Source: CAVVJA01 sp963809815 (GTDB lineage Bacteria; Actinomycetota; Actinomycetes; Mycobacteriales; Jatrophihabitantaceae). Taken from it: 64,000 nucleotides of DNA. A program made the position numbers and the translations under genes. Below the pieces are notes generated by a model that did not search any database, was not told the DNA's origin, and worked only from the letters and a program-made list of their open reading frames with translations. Location of the stretch: positions 186,001 through 250,000 of the forward strand of contig CAWELM010000010.1 in NCBI GenBank assembly GCA_963809815.1, given 5' to 3'. This document shows, in pieces, positions 63,424-64,000 of the stretch. The first letter of the stretch is position 1. Each line of letters opens with the position of its first letter.

Positions 63424-64000
63424 TCACGCAATCGGCGCGAGCACGAGGTCGAAGCTCGTGCGCGCCCAGCGTCCGGCTCGAGAACCCGGCCGTCCGGTGT
63501 CGGCTCGGTGCCCGGCGCCCGGATGAAGTCGACGATCAGCGAGTCGCGGATGCCGAAGACGCTGTCGTAGCCCATGTCGTCACCGGCGACGAATACGTGC
63601 GTCACGAGGGTTCGCATGCCAGGGTGGCTGACCATGAAGTGCAGGTGCGGGGCCCGCGTGGGTGAGCGGTGCGCCGCAGCTAGCAGGTCGCCTACCGGGC
63701 CGTCCGCTGGAATGGGATACGGCGTCGGGGTCAGTGCCCAGAAACGGTAGCGGCCTTCGTCGTCCGCGAAGAGGTGGCCGCGCGCGGCGGTACGGCCGTC
63801 GGCGTACTGGACGTCGTAGTAGCCGTCGGTCGTCGGCCTCCCACACCTCGATTCGCGCGCCCGGGAGCGGCCGACCATCAACATCCACGACGCGGCCCTC
63901 GACCCAGCACGGCTCGCCGGAGGCGTCGCCGGAGATGTCTCCGCCCAGCTCGACGAGCGGCGAGTCCTCGACGAAGAACGGGCCGACAACCGTGGCTTCG
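63424..64000 (-). pseudogene. Intradiol ring-cleavage dioxygenase, partial, two frameshifts
   Basis: The gene enters from the right edge reading EATVVGPFFVEDSPLVELGG and GRPLPGARIEVWEADD. It breaks at about 63834 and resumes as DGYYDVQYADGRTAARG. It then continues with YRFWALTPTPYPIPADGPVG, and RAPHLHFMVSHPGMRTLVTH. The paired Tyr and His of the non-haem Fe(III) site are in DGYYDVQY, RFWALTPTPYP and HLHF. A second break near 63470 precedes the terminal WARTSFDLVLAPIA and the stop at 63424-63426. One extra and one missing base explain the breaks. GPFF and the PIPADGPVG loop suggest a hydroxyquinol/chlorocatechol 1,2-dioxygenase. The N-terminus lies beyond the window. Confidence 0.83.

Overview
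Organism: the window is very GC-rich, with strong GC bias at third codon positions, a WhiB7-like regulator, an ECF sigma factor with a C-terminal SnoaL-like domain, a mycothiol-type maleylpyruvate isomerase-fold protein, an AldO-like alditol oxidase and some probably leaderless GTG starts. This points to an actinobacterium, probably a soil or plant-associated saprophyte; I cannot name an order or genus. No rRNA, tRNA, CRISPR array, phage or transposase gene was recognised. Layout, left to right: 0-9.8 kb is regulatory and housekeeping: a class III nucleotide cyclase (cut by the left edge) divergent from a solo cyclic-nucleotide-binding protein, a WhiB7-like regulator, 3-methyladenine DNA glycosylase, a PadR remnant, a large LuxR (LAL) regulator, an alpha/beta hydrolase, a tautomerase, a SnoaL-like protein and a BTAD regulator. 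9.8-24 kb is a mosaic of small operons: 5'-3' exonuclease, two TetR regulators with neighbours, a CDF transporter, a spermidine-synthase-like membrane protein, Nudix, two SDRs, a thioredoxin-fold protein, a decayed muconolactone isomerase and DUF3237 remnant, PspC and an APH-fold kinase. 24-31 kb is respiratory: NDH-2, cydA and cydB as one operon, then a convergent ClC channel and a bacterial eRF1-like protein. 31-35.7 kb holds a DUF899 protein, an SDR and an ECF sigma factor group. 35.9-57.5 kb is rich in carbohydrate-active and oxidative enzymes: a secreted glucodextranase/GH15, two secreted GH3 glycosidases (one with PA14), a secreted beta-helix protein, alditol oxidase, aldo/keto reductase and flavoproteins, with a MEMO/radical-SAM pair and a hemerythrin in between. 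57.8-64 kb is an aromatic-type catabolic block: citryl-CoA-lyase-like protein, CaiB CoA-transferase, LigB/LigA extradiol dioxygenase, an amidohydrolase, an NTF2-like protein and an intradiol dioxygenase cut by the right edge. How the genes work together: NDH-2 and cytochrome bd form a non-proton-pumping NADH oxidase chain. The secreted GH15/GH3/beta-helix enzymes would release sugars, and the oxidases and reductases beside them could process sugars and polyols. The right end would open aromatic rings and pass acyl-CoA products on. Data quality: eight genes carry one or two apparent single-base frame breaks in otherwise well-conserved sequence. That many suggests indel errors in the assembly rather than eight true pseudogenes. 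Four other loci (PadR, muconolactone isomerase, DUF3237, response regulator) have larger losses and look truly decayed. The most unusual signals are a four-copy family of long intergenic hairpins (arms around TGATCTTGGACTTA/TAAGTCCAAGATCA) and a 36-bp direct repeat flanking one GH3 gene.
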